NCBI RefSeq assembly: GCF_000025565.1 | Contig: NC_014121.1 | Span: forward strand, 62,001-126,000 | Origin: Enterobacter cloacae subsp. cloacae ATCC 13047 | Lineage (GTDB): Bacteria; Pseudomonadota; Gammaproteobacteria; Enterobacterales; Enterobacteriaceae | Direction of reading: 5' to 3' | DNA: 64,000 nt | Shown here: in pieces, positions 33,909 to 42,557 of the stretch | How the letters are laid out: the number at the start of each line of letters is the position of its first letter | How positions within the stretch are numbered: the first letter of the stretch is position 1 | The notes under the pieces: model-generated | The model's input: the letters and a program-made list of their open reading frames with translations, nothing else | Database searches by the model: none | What the model was told of the DNA's origin: nothing | Position numbers and translations under genes: made by a program

Positions 33909-34907
33909 ATGAAAACTTTAACTGATGACTCATGCAGGCGTGGTTCTGCACGAAATAAACCCCTGCATATCGGTTTATTTCTGTGGCCCCATTTTTCGTT
34001 ATTAGCCCTATCGGGGTTAATGGAGGCGTTACGTACGGCGTCCTGTGTACAAAAAACCAGACAGAAAATCGCGTTCAAACTCAGTCTGATAAGCACCCGG
34101 GCGGAATTGCCCATCACCAGCAACGCCGGTATTAGCGTGCAGCCTGAAGCCGCGCATCTTACTCCGGGGGAATACGACTATATTGCCGTGATTGGCGGAA
34201 GCCTGGAGGATCTGGATAAGGGGCTCCCGGACGACCGGGCATTTCTTGCAGAGGCGCATCACAACGCCATTCCGCTGATCGGTATTGGCACCGGGAGCTT
34301 TATCCTGGCGGAAGAGGGGATCCTCAATGAACGGCGCGCCTCGATCCATCCTTATCATCATGACGTCTTCACGCAACGGTTTCCGCAGGTTTATGCCGAG
34401 CAGGGGCTGGATTTTATCGATGAAGGCGATGTGCTGACCTGCCCGGGCGGGATCTCGACGCTGACGCTAACCACGGCGCTGATTCGCGCCCATGCGGGCG
34501 ACGATATTGCCGCCACCACGTCACGGCGTTTATCGCTCTCACCGCACGCTGTTACTACCCCGCGGCCTGCCAATATTGCGCTGATCCCGGACTCGCGGCT
34601 GCGCAGAGCGGTCATGATCATCGAACAGTACCTGACACGCCCGCTTAGCGCCGCCGGGCTGGCCCAGGACGTCAAGCTGAGCGAGCGTCAGCTTAATCGC
34701 CTGTTTCATGCTGAGTTTGGTAAAACGGCACGTGAATTTATCCGCAGCGCCAGACTGCGCTATGCCTGCTGGCTGTTGAAGAACTCGCAGCAAAGCGTCA
34801 CGGACATTGCGCGGCGGATGGGCTTTAGCGACTGCGCCCATTTTATCCGTCATTTCCAGCTTGAGTACGGCTGTACGCCTGGGGTGTGGCGCACGTCGCA
34901 GAGCTAA
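33909..34907 (+). CDS. GlxA-type AraC-family regulator with DJ-1/PfpI domain (second)
   Basis: This 332-residue protein has the same layout as the one at 19701: DJ-1/PfpI domain (about 20-210; YIAVIGGSLEDL, GIGTGSFILAEEG) and AraC HTH (about 225-325; LAQDVKLSERQLNRLFHAEFG, VTDIARRMGFSDCAHFIRHFQ). The elbow position holds threonine instead of the cysteine usual in active DJ-1 enzymes, as in many GlxA regulators. Target genes are not evident; the methyltransferase-like gene follows on the same strand. Confidence 0.87.
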   Translation: MKTLTDDSCRRGSARNKPLHIGLFLWPHFSLLALSGLMEALRTASCVQKTRQKIAFKLSLISTRAELPITSNAGISVQPEAAHLTPGEYDYIAVIGGSLEDLDKGLPDDRAFLAEAHHNAIPLIGIGTGSFILAEEGILNERRASIHPYHHDVFTQRFPQVYAEQGLDFIDEGDVLTCPGGISTLTLTTALIRAHAGDDIAATTSRRLSLSPHAVTTPRPANIALIPDSRLRRAVMIIEQYLTRPLSAAGLAQDVKLSERQLNRLFHAEFGKTAREFIRSARLRYACWLLKNSQQSVTDIARRMGFSDCAHFIRHFQLEYGCTPGVWRTSQS

Positions 34908-34992
34908 TGCCCCGATTTCGTGCTTTCTTCGTAGGGTATTACTGGTTTGCCTGGATACACTTCCGTTAAAAGCCCAACGGGGGGACGATGAC

Positions 34993-35991
34993 ATGAACTG
35001 GCAGCCTTTTCGCGGCAGCGCACCGGGAAATATGACCATTTTCAGCGCCTCATTTCCTGATGTCAGCGACCAGTGGCCGATGAAAGACGAGACTGCCCGG
35101 GAGATCAACGCGCTTAACCAGGCGCTGAAAGCCGACCCGGCGCTTCGCCCTCCGCTGATTGAATACGAAGAGGGCGGGCATGCGGTGCTTGTCCCGCAGA
35201 ACCGTTACTCCGAACAGGCTTTTCGCAACCGGCCTGCGCTTCTCGCGTGGCGTGCCCGGCTGGTTCCCACTGCGCTGGCGCTGTTTGTGGTGCAAAATCC
35301 GCTGGAGGAGCGCCTCCCCGAAGGCACGAAAATGGACAGCGACAGCCGCCAGTGGTTTATTCACGCTAACGACGCCATCGGCGTTCGCTCCCGCGCAAAA
35401 GTGCTGGCTGCGCTGGTAGAGAAGTACATCCATAACGAGAGCGAGAACAACTGGGTGAGCCTGGCCAGCGGGGCGGCCATTCCCGTGCTGGAGGCGCTGC
35501 GCAACGCAAAGCTCGACGGTCAACAGGTGTACCTGACGCTGGTAGATAAAGACCCCGTCGCGCTGAGCTGGGCCGAGACCATGGCCGCGCAGGAGGGGCT
35601 GGTTGTGGGCGAACAGCTGACGCTGCTCAGGCGCAACCTGCTGCATACGCTGGTGCGTAACGACGATTTACTGCTGGAGCTGGGCGAGCATCAGGCCGAA
35701 CTGGTCGACGCGCTGGGCATATTTGAATACTTCAACGATACCGATGCGGTGACTTTCCTGCAGCGCGCGCTGCGGCTGGTGAAGCCCGGCGGGGCGGTGA
35801 TTGTGTCGAATATGCTGACCAGCAGCCCGCAGATCGACTTTGTGCTGCGCGGTATTGGCTGGGAGGACATCCATCCCAGGTCGTTGCAACAGTTGCAGGA
35901 TATCCACCTCGCGGCGGGCGTGCCGGTGGAGAATGTCACCGTGGTGGTACCAAAGGATGGGGTATACGCGGTGATGGAGGTGAAGGTTTAG
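34993..35991 (+). CDS. class I SAM-dependent methyltransferase-like protein
   Basis: This 332-residue protein starts at ATG 34993 with GGGG upstream; the open frame extends back into the previous gene, but no start there is supported. The middle shows the Rossmann pattern of SAM methyltransferases (WVSLASGAAIPVLEAL, LTLVDKDPVAL, DALGIFEYFND, LVKPGGAVIVSNM). Substrate is unknown. It may be co-expressed with the regulator 85 bp upstream. Confidence 0.72.
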   Translation: MNWQPFRGSAPGNMTIFSASFPDVSDQWPMKDETAREINALNQALKADPALRPPLIEYEEGGHAVLVPQNRYSEQAFRNRPALLAWRARLVPTALALFVVQNPLEERLPEGTKMDSDSRQWFIHANDAIGVRSRAKVLAALVEKYIHNESENNWVSLASGAAIPVLEALRNAKLDGQQVYLTLVDKDPVALSWAETMAAQEGLVVGEQLTLLRRNLLHTLVRNDDLLLELGEHQAELVDALGIFEYFNDTDAVTFLQRALRLVKPGGAVIVSNMLTSSPQIDFVLRGIGWEDIHPRSLQQLQDIHLAAGVPVENVTVVVPKDGVYAVMEVKV

Positions 35992-36055
35992 CGCGATCGG
36001 TTCTCTCTCCCTGTGGGTGAGGGTTCCCCACAAAATAATGCCTGCACGGAGGACC

Positions 36056-36090
36056 CCCTCTCCCTTGAGGGAGAGGGTTGGGGTGAGGGG
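36056..36090. repeat. intergenic palindromic repeat, copy A
   Basis: CCCTCTCCCT-TG-AGGGAGAGGG is a perfect 10-bp stem followed by TTGGGGTGAGGGG. The same unit is at 42523-42557, and a degenerate version is near 36430-36460. It is a REP-like dispersed element; it may also end transcription of the methyltransferase gene. Confidence 0.7.
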
Positions 36091-36521
36091 GGAACATATG
36101 GCTGTAGAGGTCATTCCGTTCACTTTATGTTCCTTGCTACTCTGTAACGGCATGACTTGTGAACGTGCCAGGGCGGCTCAATCGCCGCCGCCCTGGCGAC
36201 CCGGGCTCCCGGCGGTAAATCGCCGCTTCGCGGTGCCCTCGGCTTATTCCTTCCGGCTTATCGGGGACGGGCGGATGTAACGTCCCTGTAAAGCCGCCCT
36301 CTCGGCGCATCCATGCGCCTCGCCCCGGCCTGCAGGAAACGCCTCAGCGATTTACAGCCGGACCAGGACGTCGCTATAAGTCATTCATTTTCCTGAAACA
36401 ACATTCGCCGCTTTCGGTAAAAAAATTACTGGGGATCCCTCAGCCCTGTGGGAGAGGATGAGGGGGAGCAGCACGCACAGCGTGACTTGCATTAGTTCGG
36501 TTTTCCAAACATGATCCCCTC
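36091..36521. other. GC-rich region without a recognisable gene
   Basis: Only short frames lie in this 431-bp stretch. The part at about 36160-36370 is very GC-rich and full of short inverted repeats, then composition drops sharply near 36380. This looks like the left edge of the selC-side mosaic. I recognise no gene or RNA in it. Confidence 0.4.
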
Positions 36522-36962
36522 ATGAAAATAGAAACCGCACATTCCTCACACTTCGAACGCCTGGTCGCAATCTGGGAATCCTCCGTTCGCGCTACCCATC
36601 ACTTTTTACAGGAAAGCGATATCGCGGCTCTGCGCCCGCTATTGCTCAACGCGTATCTGCCAAACCTCACCGTCGTGATGGCCCGCGATGATGCAGGTGT
36701 TATCCACGGCTTTTTAGGCGTGGATGAAAACCGCATTGAAATGCTGTTTGTTGATGATGCGAGCCGGGGAAAGGGCGTGGGGAAATTACTGCTGCACTAT
36801 GCCATCGCAGAGTTTGGCGTAAACGAAGTGGATGTGAATGAGCAAAACCCGCAGGGCGTCGCGTTTTATCGCCATATGGGGTTTGTGCAGGTCGGCCGCT
36901 CAGAGGTTGATGGGCAGGGGAATCCGTTTCCGTTGCTGCATATGCGGTTGAATCGGGATTAG
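36522..36962 (+). CDS. GNAT-family N-acetyltransferase (YjaB-like)
   Basis: This 146-residue acetyltransferase shows the GNAT acetyl-CoA motif (FVDDASRGKGVGKLLL) and the C-terminal block VNEQNPQGVAFYRHMGF, GRSEVDGQGNPFPLLH, which closely resembles E. coli YjaB. The substrate is unknown. It converges on and overlaps by 4 bp the end of the broken rhuM gene. Confidence 0.85.
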   Translation: MKIETAHSSHFERLVAIWESSVRATHHFLQESDIAALRPLLLNAYLPNLTVVMARDDAGVIHGFLGVDENRIEMLFVDDASRGKGVGKLLLHYAIAEFGVNEVDVNEQNPQGVAFYRHMGFVQVGRSEVDGQGNPFPLLHMRLNRD

Positions 36963-37987
36963 CGCTTAGCCTGCTTATCCCATTTTAATAAGCCGACAAT
37001 ATCTTTCTCTCCCTCGGCTTCTTTCAGCAGGCGCTGCTTCTTTTCATACTCAATGTATTCTGAACACGCCTTTTCATCCGCCGCTTTTTTGCTGATTTTG
37101 CCTGCGCCTTCTAAAACGTCCCGGTCGTTAAATTGCAGGAACTGATCGAGTTTGGTTTGCCAGTCTCGTAAAAATACCTGCTTGCGGCGTTTGGCCTGAT
37201 CTTCAGCAAAGTCGAGCCACATATTAACGACACGATTTAGTTCGCTGACTTCATCCTGAGACAGATAATTTTTTGCTGTGGTGACATCGCTTTTACGGAC
37301 TTCTTCGCCTTTATAGCTGGTCAGCCCCATATACGGTTGCGTGGCGTCCGCACGCTGGTGAATCAACTCAGCGGCGGTAAGGCCGGTGCAGGCAAAATGC
37401 AGTTTATTCTGGATGGTCTGGAAGAATTACGTGGTTTCTTTGAGTGACGGCTGATAGTCAGCGGCTAATGCAAAAATCTCCCTCACACGGAGATAAACCC
37501 GGCGTTCGCTGGCCCGTATATCGCGAATGCGTTCCAGCATTTCATCGAAATAGTCAGGTACGGCGGATGATCCCACAGGCGGGTTTTTCAGGCGCTCGTC
37601 GTCCATAACGAAGCCTTTTACCAGATATTCCTGCAGCGTTTGGGTGGCCCACTGGCGGAACTGTGTTCCTCGCGTGGAGCGGACGCGATAGCCGATGGCG
37701 AGAATGACGGGCAGGCTAAAATATTGAACGTTATATACTTTACCATCGTTGGCAGTTGTTCGGTAAAACCGAACAACTGAATTTTCGACCAGCTCACCCT
37801 CATCAAAAATATTCTTGATATGTCCACTGATCGTTGCTTTGGCTTTGCCGTATAACTCACAGATCGTAGCCTGTGAGAGCCACAAAGTATCGCTTTCGAA
37901 GCGGCATTCAATGCGAACTTTTCCATCCTTGCTGGCAAACATGACGAACTCATCGGCTGGTGAATTGATTAATTCTTCATATGTCAT
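36959..37987 (-). pseudogene. rhuM: rhuM-type virulence protein gene broken by an in-frame stop
   Basis: The frame runs from ATG 37987 for 186 codons (FESDTLWLSQATICELYGKA, RTTANDGKVYNVQY, RGTQFRQWATQTLQEYL), then meets TAA at 37427-37429. The same frame continues without shift as FFQTIQNKLHFACTGLTAAE to the C-terminus ending LLKWDKQAKR at 36959. The two halves together are the length and content of a RhuM/PF13310-type protein. A single nonsense change explains it. The N-terminal half could still be made alone. RhuM function is poorly known; it was named from Salmonella pathogenicity island 3, also at selC. Confidence 0.85.
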
Positions 37988-38045
37988 GCTGCCCCCACCC
38001 TATAAGGTTGATGTCGGTAAGTTCGTAGTATGCCAGAAACAGCCG

Positions 38046-38387
38046 CTAAGCCAGGTGGTTTGTATTTGTTTTTGCGAGGCGCTTTCCAGCACGCGGAGTT
38101 TGGATGGCTGTAAGCGCGTTCTCTATCTCAATAAGCTTTGCTTTCGTCCGTTTATAATCATCCTGCAACCTCTGCTCCTGCTCGTTATACGCCACCAGAA
38201 CGATGCATCCTTTCATCACCTTTACGGTCACCTGATGTCCGGTTTCAAACCCTGCTGTGCGTAGCCATTTACCGGACAGAATTATATTGGGCGTGGATTT
38301 GTCGAAAACATTCGGGCGGTATCCCACAATTAACGAACGCTCGGTTCCGGATTGGTCGGTGTCTGGGGTAGAATGCGAATCAGCCAT
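38046..38387 (-). CDS. SymE-like toxin
   Basis: This 113-residue protein resembles SymE, an AbrB-fold-derived toxin of a type I system: conserved SLIVGYRPN, IILSGKWLRTAGFETGHQVTVKVMKGCIVL. E. coli SymE damages RNA or condenses nucleoids and is held down by the antisense RNA SymR and LexA. The ATG at 38387 has AAGGAG six bases upstream. I see no LexA box (CTG-N10-CAG) in the upstream 120 bp. An antisense RNA over the 5' end is possible but cannot be called from sequence. Confidence 0.8.
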   Translation of the reverse strand: MADSHSTPDTDQSGTERSLIVGYRPNVFDKSTPNIILSGKWLRTAGFETGHQVTVKVMKGCIVLVAYNEQEQRLQDDYKRTKAKLIEIENALTAIQTPRAGKRLAKTNTNHLA

Positions 38388-38512
38388 AATCAACTCCTTG
38401 ATAGTTGGTGAGGTTAGACGCTCCTGTTGTGTTCCCGCACATCGGAGCGTTGCTAGTAGAGGAGGTTTAGGTGGCCTCCTATATGGCTCAGAGTAGATGG
38501 ATAGGTGGCCTC

Positions 38513-38704
38513 ATGTCAATCATATCGCGCGAAAAAAAACCAAAAGGCGGTGGGCAGTCCCCGCAATTTAAGATGCGTATTGATCCGGCATTGAAGGAGC
38601 AGTTGGATGCTGTGGCGGCTGAGGAAGGGGTGAGTCTCGCCAGTTGGTTGAAGGAACTGGCGAGGGAGGCTTTACGACGAAAAGGCCTGGAGCCAAAGGG
38701 ATAA
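38513..38704 (+). CDS. small Arc/MetJ-type ribbon-helix-helix-like protein
   Basis: This 63-residue basic protein (SREKKPKGGG, then FKMRIDPALKEQLDAVAAEE, SLASWLKELAREALRRKG) has the beta-strand plus two helices of an Arc/HicB-tail DNA-binding domain, as found in antitoxins. ATG 38513 is used; the frame extends up to 38471. The repeat AGGTGGCCTC occurs twice just upstream (about 38470 and 38505) and could be its operator. It is divergent from symE; no toxin partner is adjacent. Confidence 0.6.
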   Translation: MSIISREKKPKGGGQSPQFKMRIDPALKEQLDAVAAEEGVSLASWLKELAREALRRKGLEPKG

Positions 38705-38746
38705 TTCACTACGGGTTCATCGCACTTCGACAATGAGTCGCGGTTG

Positions 38747-39040
38747 CTAAGCAAGGGCAAGTCTGCGCACCGTCATCAGGAAGTCGTAAGAGGTCGTCTC
38801 CCACAGCTCAGGCGAAAAATCAAATCCATATCGGCTTTTGAACTCATCATCCAGCTTGTCTCCGTAACACTCAATGAAAGTATCAATCTCTTCGGCTAGC
38901 TCTTTTAACAACCAACCAGGTGCCGTCTTTTTAAATAGCCCAATTATTCCCTCAATTGTATCCTCACCATCATTAATGAGGTCATAATCCTGATTGAAGT
39001 AACCATGAATCAACTGATCAAGATGATAGAAATTTTGCAT
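38747..39040 (-). CDS. CdiI-type immunity protein
   Basis: This 97-residue acidic protein (LDQLIHGYFNQDYDL, LLKELAEEIDTFI, YGFDFSPELW) resembles the CdiI_2 family of contact-dependent inhibition immunity proteins. It starts 7 bp after the stop of the toxin gene on the same strand, the normal toxin-immunity order. It would protect the cell from the RNase-like toxin next to it. Confidence 0.75.
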   Translation of the reverse strand: MQNFYHLDQLIHGYFNQDYDLINDGEDTIEGIIGLFKKTAPGWLLKELAEEIDTFIECYGDKLDDEFKSRYGFDFSPELWETTSYDFLMTVRRLALA

Positions 39041-39047
39041 AATTCAC

Positions 39048-39503
39048 CTACGGGGTCGGGAATGCAGTAAGGATATAGTAAGGCTTACCATTATATTCTT
39101 TCAGCTCAATAACAATCCTCACACTTCGCATGCTGATACGCTGTGTACTACCTCGTGAAAACCCATATCCAATCTCCTGACCTGCCGGGTAAACGATAGT
39201 GAGGCGCCCCCCTCTGTTTCCGCCGCCAAGTAATGATTTTATATTTGCTCGATTATAATATATTGCTCTTGATATAACGCTTTCTGCAACGTTTAAATTT
39301 TTAAATGTTGAAGACATTATGAGTCGCTTATTCTGCTCGAATCGGGCAAGTAACTCATTATCCGTTTCTACTGCTCCAGGTAAAACGCCAAGCCCCCTCA
39401 GCAATCGGTTACTCAGCGTTTCCTCTTCTGTCACGCTCTTATCTGAAAGCACCGCCGCCAGTTGTACCGGTGACATAACGACGGTCATTCCACTTTCTTC
39501 CAT
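39048..39503 (-). CDS. orphan CdiA C-terminal toxin fragment, RNase A-like
   Basis: This 151-residue protein looks like the detached tail of a CdiA/Rhs-type polymorphic toxin. Residues about 6-40 (MSPVQLAAVLSDKSVTEEETLSNRLL) match a linker seen before toxin domains. Residues about 46-151 (ETDNELLARF, STFKNLNVAESVISRAI, KPYYILTAFPTP) fit the bacterial RNase A-like CDI toxin family (RNAse_A_bac). The usual histidine before ETDNELL is absent: the sequence reads PGAVETDNELL, which may weaken activity. A stop lies five codons before the ATG, so no longer frame exists. The immunity gene follows directly. Confidence 0.72.
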   Translation of the reverse strand: MEESGMTVVMSPVQLAAVLSDKSVTEEETLSNRLLRGLGVLPGAVETDNELLARFEQNKRLIMSSTFKNLNVAESVISRAIYYNRANIKSLLGGGNRGGRLTIVYPAGQEIGYGFSRGSTQRISMRSVRIVIELKEYNGKPYYILTAFPTP

Positions 39504-39743
39504 AATATAATTCCATCACCATATCCTTACCCGATAATAACCATAAATATCTTCGTTTGGTAAGAATAAATTCCTAATCTGTCTTTCTTGTTAAATTATG
39601 AAATAACAGTAGATGTAAAAGGATCGACTATTATTTAATATAGATTCAAAGATAGCTCGTCGGACTGCTACGGTTCAGTGAATAATAATGCGAAGGAAAA
39701 TAGAGATTTTTTAGACTTTCTCGGATAGTTGCGGACGAACTTT

Positions 39744-39838
39744 TGGCGGAAGATCACAGGAGTCGAACCTGCCCGGGAACGCTGGCGTCCCCAACTGGAT
39801 TTGAAGTCCAGCCACCTCACCGGAGATGACGATCTTCC
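39744..39838 (-). tRNA. selC: tRNA-Sec (selenocysteine), anticodon TCA
   Basis: This 95-nt tRNA has the 8-bp acceptor stem GGAAGATC/GATCTTCC, long variable arm, TTCGACTCC T-loop segment and encoded CCA of SelC. The anticodon TCA lies at 39802-39804. The gene matches E. coli selC almost throughout. Its 3' end faces the toxin-rich mosaic, the side where islands such as LEE and SPI-3 insert. Confidence 0.98.
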
Positions 39839-39869
39839 GCGCCTGCATTGCTACATGGAGGCGGGGCGC

Positions 39870-39875
39870 ATTATA
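39870..39875 (-). promoter_or_regulatory. -10 box of selC with GC-rich discriminator
   Basis: TATAAT on the minus strand, about 31 bp upstream of the tRNA 5' end, is followed by GCGCCCCGCC, the type of discriminator known from stringently controlled tRNA promoters. The -35 region is poor. Confidence 0.5.
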
Positions 39876-40166
39876 GCTACTTTCAGACATTTACCACATA
39901 CCCCGACACACTTTTTTCACCTCTCTTTTGACCTGAACACCCCCATTTCAGTTAATTCTTAAGAAAATCCTCAGGTTAGCATTTCGTGCTCCGCGACATT
40001 TACCCCGATCACAAAAAACAAGAAACGTAATTTGCTAACCAGAAAACGCAATACTCGCTCCTGAAACAATGGTTTAAAACCTCTGTAACCGGTCTCAGTG
40101 CCCGTATCGCCACACGGCAGGCATCTGGCGGCCAGCAAAGGATTACAGAACCAGGAGGACGAAAGT

Positions 40167-42485
40167 ATGAAAATCAGTGATGGAAACTGGCTTATTCAAC
40201 CTGGCCTGACCGTGACGTATCCGGTCCAGGTGTTCGATGTGGAGCAGCAGGGCAATGACCTGGTGGTGTATGTGGCACCGCGTGACGTCCGGGAACGCGC
40301 GTGGCAACTCGATACGTTGATGTTCACCGTCCGGCTCTTCGCACCGCAGGAAGGGATTGTCGGGGTGCGCATCGAGCACTTCCAGGGGGCGCAGGACAAA
40401 GGCCCGCACTATCCGCTCAACGTGCTGAAGGACGTAAGGGTCGAGACGGTAAATAACGCCGAATACGCCGAGCTGAAAAGCGGTAATCTCAGCGTGCGCG
40501 TCACCAAAGGCGAATTCTGGGCGCTCGATTTTCTGCGTAACGGCCAGCGGATCACCGGCAGTGAACTGAAAAACAACGGCTACGTGCAGGACAGCAACAC
40601 GAATCGCAACTATCTGTTCGAACGTCTGGATCTGGGCGTCGGGGAAACAGTTTATGGCCTCGGTGAGCGCTTTACCGCCCTGGTGCGCAACGGTCAGCAG
40701 GTCGATACCTGGAACCGCGACGGCGGCACCAGCACCGAGCAGTCCTACAAAAACATTCCGTTCTATCTCACCAACCGCGGCTACGGCGTGCTGGTCAACC
40801 ATCCGGAAAATGTGTCGTTTGAAATCGGCTCGGAGAAGGTCTCCAAAGTACAGTTCAGCGTCGAGGGCGAATATCTGGAGTATTTTGTGATCGACGGCCC
40901 GACGCCAAAAGCGGTCCTGGACCGCTACACGCAGTTCACCGGTCGTCCGGCGCTGCCGCCGGCGTGGTCCTTCGGCCTGTGGCTCACCACCTCGTTTACC
41001 ACTAACTACGACGAAGCGACGGTGAACAGCTTCATCGACGGCATGGCCGAACGCGACCTGCCACTGCACGTCTTCCATTTTGATTGCTTCTGGATGAAGG
41101 CCTTCCAGTGGTGTGATTTTGAGTGGGACCCGGTGACCTTCCCGGATCCAGAAGGGATGATCCGCCGCCTGAAAGAGAAAGGGCTGAAGGTCTGCGTGTG
41201 GATCAACCCGTACATCGGCCAGAAATCGCCGGTATTTAACGAGCTGAAAGAGAAAGGTTATCTGCTGAAGCGCCCGGATGGCAGCGTGTGGCAGTGGGAC
41301 AAATGGCAGCCCGGGCTGGCGATTTACGACTTCACTAATCCGGACGCGTGCCGGTGGTACGCCGACAAGCTGAAGGGCCTGGTGGAGATTGGCGTGGACT
41401 GCTTCAAAACCGATTTCGGCGAGCGTATCCCGACGGATGTGCAGTGGTTTGACGGTTCCGATCCGCAGAAGATGCACAACCATTACGCCTTCATCTATAA
41501 CGCGCTGGTGTGGAACGTGCTGAAAGAGACGGTAGGCGAGGAGGAGGCGGTGCTGTTTGCGCGCTCGGCGTCCGTCGGCGCACAGCAGTTCCCGGTGCAC
41601 TGGGGCGGCGACTGCTATGCCAACTATGAATCAATGGCGGAAAGCCTGCGCGGCGGGCTGTCGATTGGTCTGTCCGGCTTCGGGTTCTGGAGCCACGATA
41701 TCGGCGGGTTCGAAAACACCGCCCCGGCGCACGTCTACAAACGCTGGTGCGCGTTCGGGCTGTTCTCCAGCCACAGCCGCCTGCATGGCAGCAAATCCTA
41801 CCGGGTGCCGTGGGCGTACGATGATGAGTCCTGTGACGTGGTGCGCCACTTTACGCAGCTGAAATGCCAGCTGATGCCGTACCTCTACCGTCAGGCGGCG
41901 CTGGCACGGGAGTGCGGCACGCCGATGCTGCGGGCGATGATGCTGGAGTTCCCGGACGATCCGGCGTGTGACTATCTCGACCGTCAGTACATGCTGGGGG
42001 ATGCCTTGATGGTGGCGCCGGTGTTCTCCGAGGCGGGTGAGGTGCAGTTTTACCTGCCGGAAGGTCGCTGGACGCACTTGTGGCACAACGATGAGGTTCA
42101 GGGCTGTCGCTGGCATAAGCAGCAGCACGATTTCATGAGCCTGCCGGTTTATGTGCGCGACAATACCCTGCTGGCGCTGGGTAACAACAAGCACAAACCG
42201 GACTACGCCTGGAATGAGGGCACGGCCTTCCAGCTGTTTAACCTGGATGAGGGCGCAACGGCGGTGAGCGAGGTGCCTGCGGCTGACGGCTCCGTGGCGT
42301 TTACGCTGAAGGCGTCACGCAAGGGCGACACTGTGACCCTTACCGGCGCGGGTGACGCGCGGAACTGGTCGGTATGCTTGCGCAACGTGCAGAAGGTGAG
42401 TGGTGTGAAAGGTGGCTCATACGCGGGCAGCGAGTGGGGCGTGGTGGTGGACGCGGAGGGGGATGAGGTGGTGGTTCACCTTTAA
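40167..42485 (+). CDS. yicI: alpha-xylosidase YicI (GH31)
   Basis: This 772-residue enzyme has the exact length of E. coli YicI and releases alpha-xylose from isoprimeverose-type sugars. Marks are the GH31 nucleophile region [13 protein letters not shown] and acid/base region [13 protein letters not shown]. The ATG at 40167 has AGGAGG upstream. In E. coli K-12 the transporter gene yicJ lies between selC and yicI; here it is absent and the gene starts 329 bp from selC, so the sugar must enter by another route. Confidence 0.97.
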   Translation: MKISDGNWLIQPGLTVTYPVQVFDVEQQGNDLVVYVAPRDVRERAWQLDTLMFTVRLFAPQEGIVGVRIEHFQGAQDKGPHYPLNVLKDVRVETVNNAEYAELKSGNLSVRVTKGEFWALDFLRNGQRITGSELKNNGYVQDSNTNRNYLFERLDLGVGETVYGLGERFTALVRNGQQVDTWNRDGGTSTEQSYKNIPFYLTNRGYGVLVNHPENVSFEIGSEKVSKVQFSVEGEYLEYFVIDGPTPKAVLDRYTQFTGRPALPPAWSFGLWLTTSFTTNYDEATVNSFIDGMAERDLPLHVFHFDCFWMKAFQWCDFEWDPVTFPDPEGMIRRLKEKGLKVCVWINPYIGQKSPVFNELKEKGYLLKRPDGSVWQWDKWQPGLAIYDFTNPDACRWYADKLKGLVEIGVDCFKTDFGERIPTDVQWFDGSDPQKMHNHYAFIYNALVWNVLKETVGEEEAVLFARSASVGAQQFPVHWGGDCYANYESMAESLRGGLSIGLSGFGFWSHDIGGFENTAPAHVYKRWCAFGLFSSHSRLHGSKSYRVPWAYDDESCDVVRHFTQLKCQLMPYLYRQAALARECGTPMLRAMMLEFPDDPACDYLDRQYMLGDALMVAPVFSEAGEVQFYLPEGRWTHLWHNDEVQGCRWHKQQHDFMSLPVYVRDNTLLALGNNKHKPDYAWNEGTAFQLFNLDEGATAVSEVPAADGSVAFTLKASRKGDTVTLTGAGDARNWSVCLRNVQKVSGVKGGSYAGSEWGVVVDAEGDEVVVHL

Positions 42486-42487
42486 TT

Positions 42488-42557
42488 CCCCTCACCCCAA
42501 AGGGGCGAGGGAATGGTTTACTCCCTCTCCCTTTCAGGGAGAGGGCTGGGGTGAGGG
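42488..42557. repeat. intergenic palindromic repeat, copy B
   Basis: CCCTCTCCCT-TTC-AGGGAGAGGG (42523-42545) followed by CTGGGGTGAGGG matches copy A at 36056-36090. A first half (CCCCTCACCCCAAAGGGGCGAGGG at 42488 onward, given here in part) makes a two-part element like the one near 36003-36090. It separates yicI from yicH and overlaps the yicH 3' end. Confidence 0.7.

Noticed and set aside
37427..37429. Selenocysteine read-through in the rhuM homologue, prompted by nearby selC
   Set aside because: The interrupting codon is TAA, not TGA, and no SECIS-like stem follows.
40143..41600. Open frame of 485 codons opposite yicI
   Set aside because: Antisense to a full-length, highly conserved enzyme gene.
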